Assembly: GCA_018820395.1 (NCBI GenBank)
Contig: JAHJOG010000156.1
Location: forward strand, 1-32,839
DNA: 32,839 nucleotides
Source of the DNA: Gammaproteobacteria bacterium
GTDB lineage: Bacteria > Pseudomonadota > Gammaproteobacteria > Burkholderiales > Burkholderiaceae_C
Direction: 5' to 3'
Both the position numbers and the translations under genes were made by a program. Each line of letters starts with the position of its first letter. The stretch's first letter is position 1. Positions 31,699-32,839 of the stretch are shown piece by piece. The notes under the pieces are model-generated. The model was not told where the DNA came from. It did no database searches and worked only from the letters and a program-made list of their open reading frames with translations.

Positions 31699-32839
<1,141 letters not shown>

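Overview
The window is GC-rich, densely coded DNA from a betaproteobacterium, most likely a Comamonadaceae member close to Variovorax. Grounds: the order mnmG-rsmG-parA-parB, the protein styles, frequent GTGA/ATGA start-stop overlaps, and an intergenic repeat of a kind I remember from that family. It lies near the chromosome origin: the right end is the 3' part of gyrB, and parA/parB with two parS-like sites are inside the window. The origin itself, dnaA and dnaN are not visible and would be expected beyond the right end. No rRNA, tRNA, CRISPR array, insertion sequence or prophage was seen. No gap between genes exceeds 300 bases.

Left part (1-8520). It starts with the C-terminal end of an FAD-linked oxidase, then a CsgG-like lipoprotein gene. 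A long minus-strand run follows: mnmG, rsmG, a LysE/RhtB exporter, parA, a small serine hydrolase and parB, with overlaps or very short gaps. Perfect and near-perfect parS sites lie inside mnmG and rsmG. A transglutaminase-like protease and a DUF1328 membrane peptide come next.

Middle (8693-18911). A beta-class glutathione transferase, an Old Yellow Enzyme, a copper-chaperone-like protein with a striking inverted-repeat leader, and a TIGR04325-type methyltransferase are followed by the most interesting block. This is a CreB/CreC-type two-component system, a secreted VIT/vWA protein with a PEP-CTERM-like C-terminal signal, an exosortase, an EpsI-like partner and a stand-alone GT51 peptidoglycan glycosyltransferase, all co-oriented and mostly overlapping. 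A CreB-type box sits in the gap before the VIT gene. The block resembles the proteobacterial dedicated sortase system, with an exosortase in place of the sortase.

Right-middle (18945-25005). A candidate sigma-54 promoter precedes a PotABCD-like ABC transporter operon that ends with an Asp/Glu/hydantoin racemase-family protein lacking the usual second cysteine. The operon holds a very stable hairpin around the stop codon of the binding-protein gene, a structured repeat, and a 13-codon mini-ORF coupled to the second permease. A Spy/CpxP-like protein with a histidine-rich tail and a strong terminator close this part.

Right (25131-32839). Three genes in the order of E. coli ybhP-clsB-ybhN follow; the ybhN homologue carries a frameshift. 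Then come a phasin-like gene overlapping a convergent metallophosphoesterase gene, two tandem paralogous small secreted proteins, a DUF4189-type protein overlapping gyrB, and partial gyrB.
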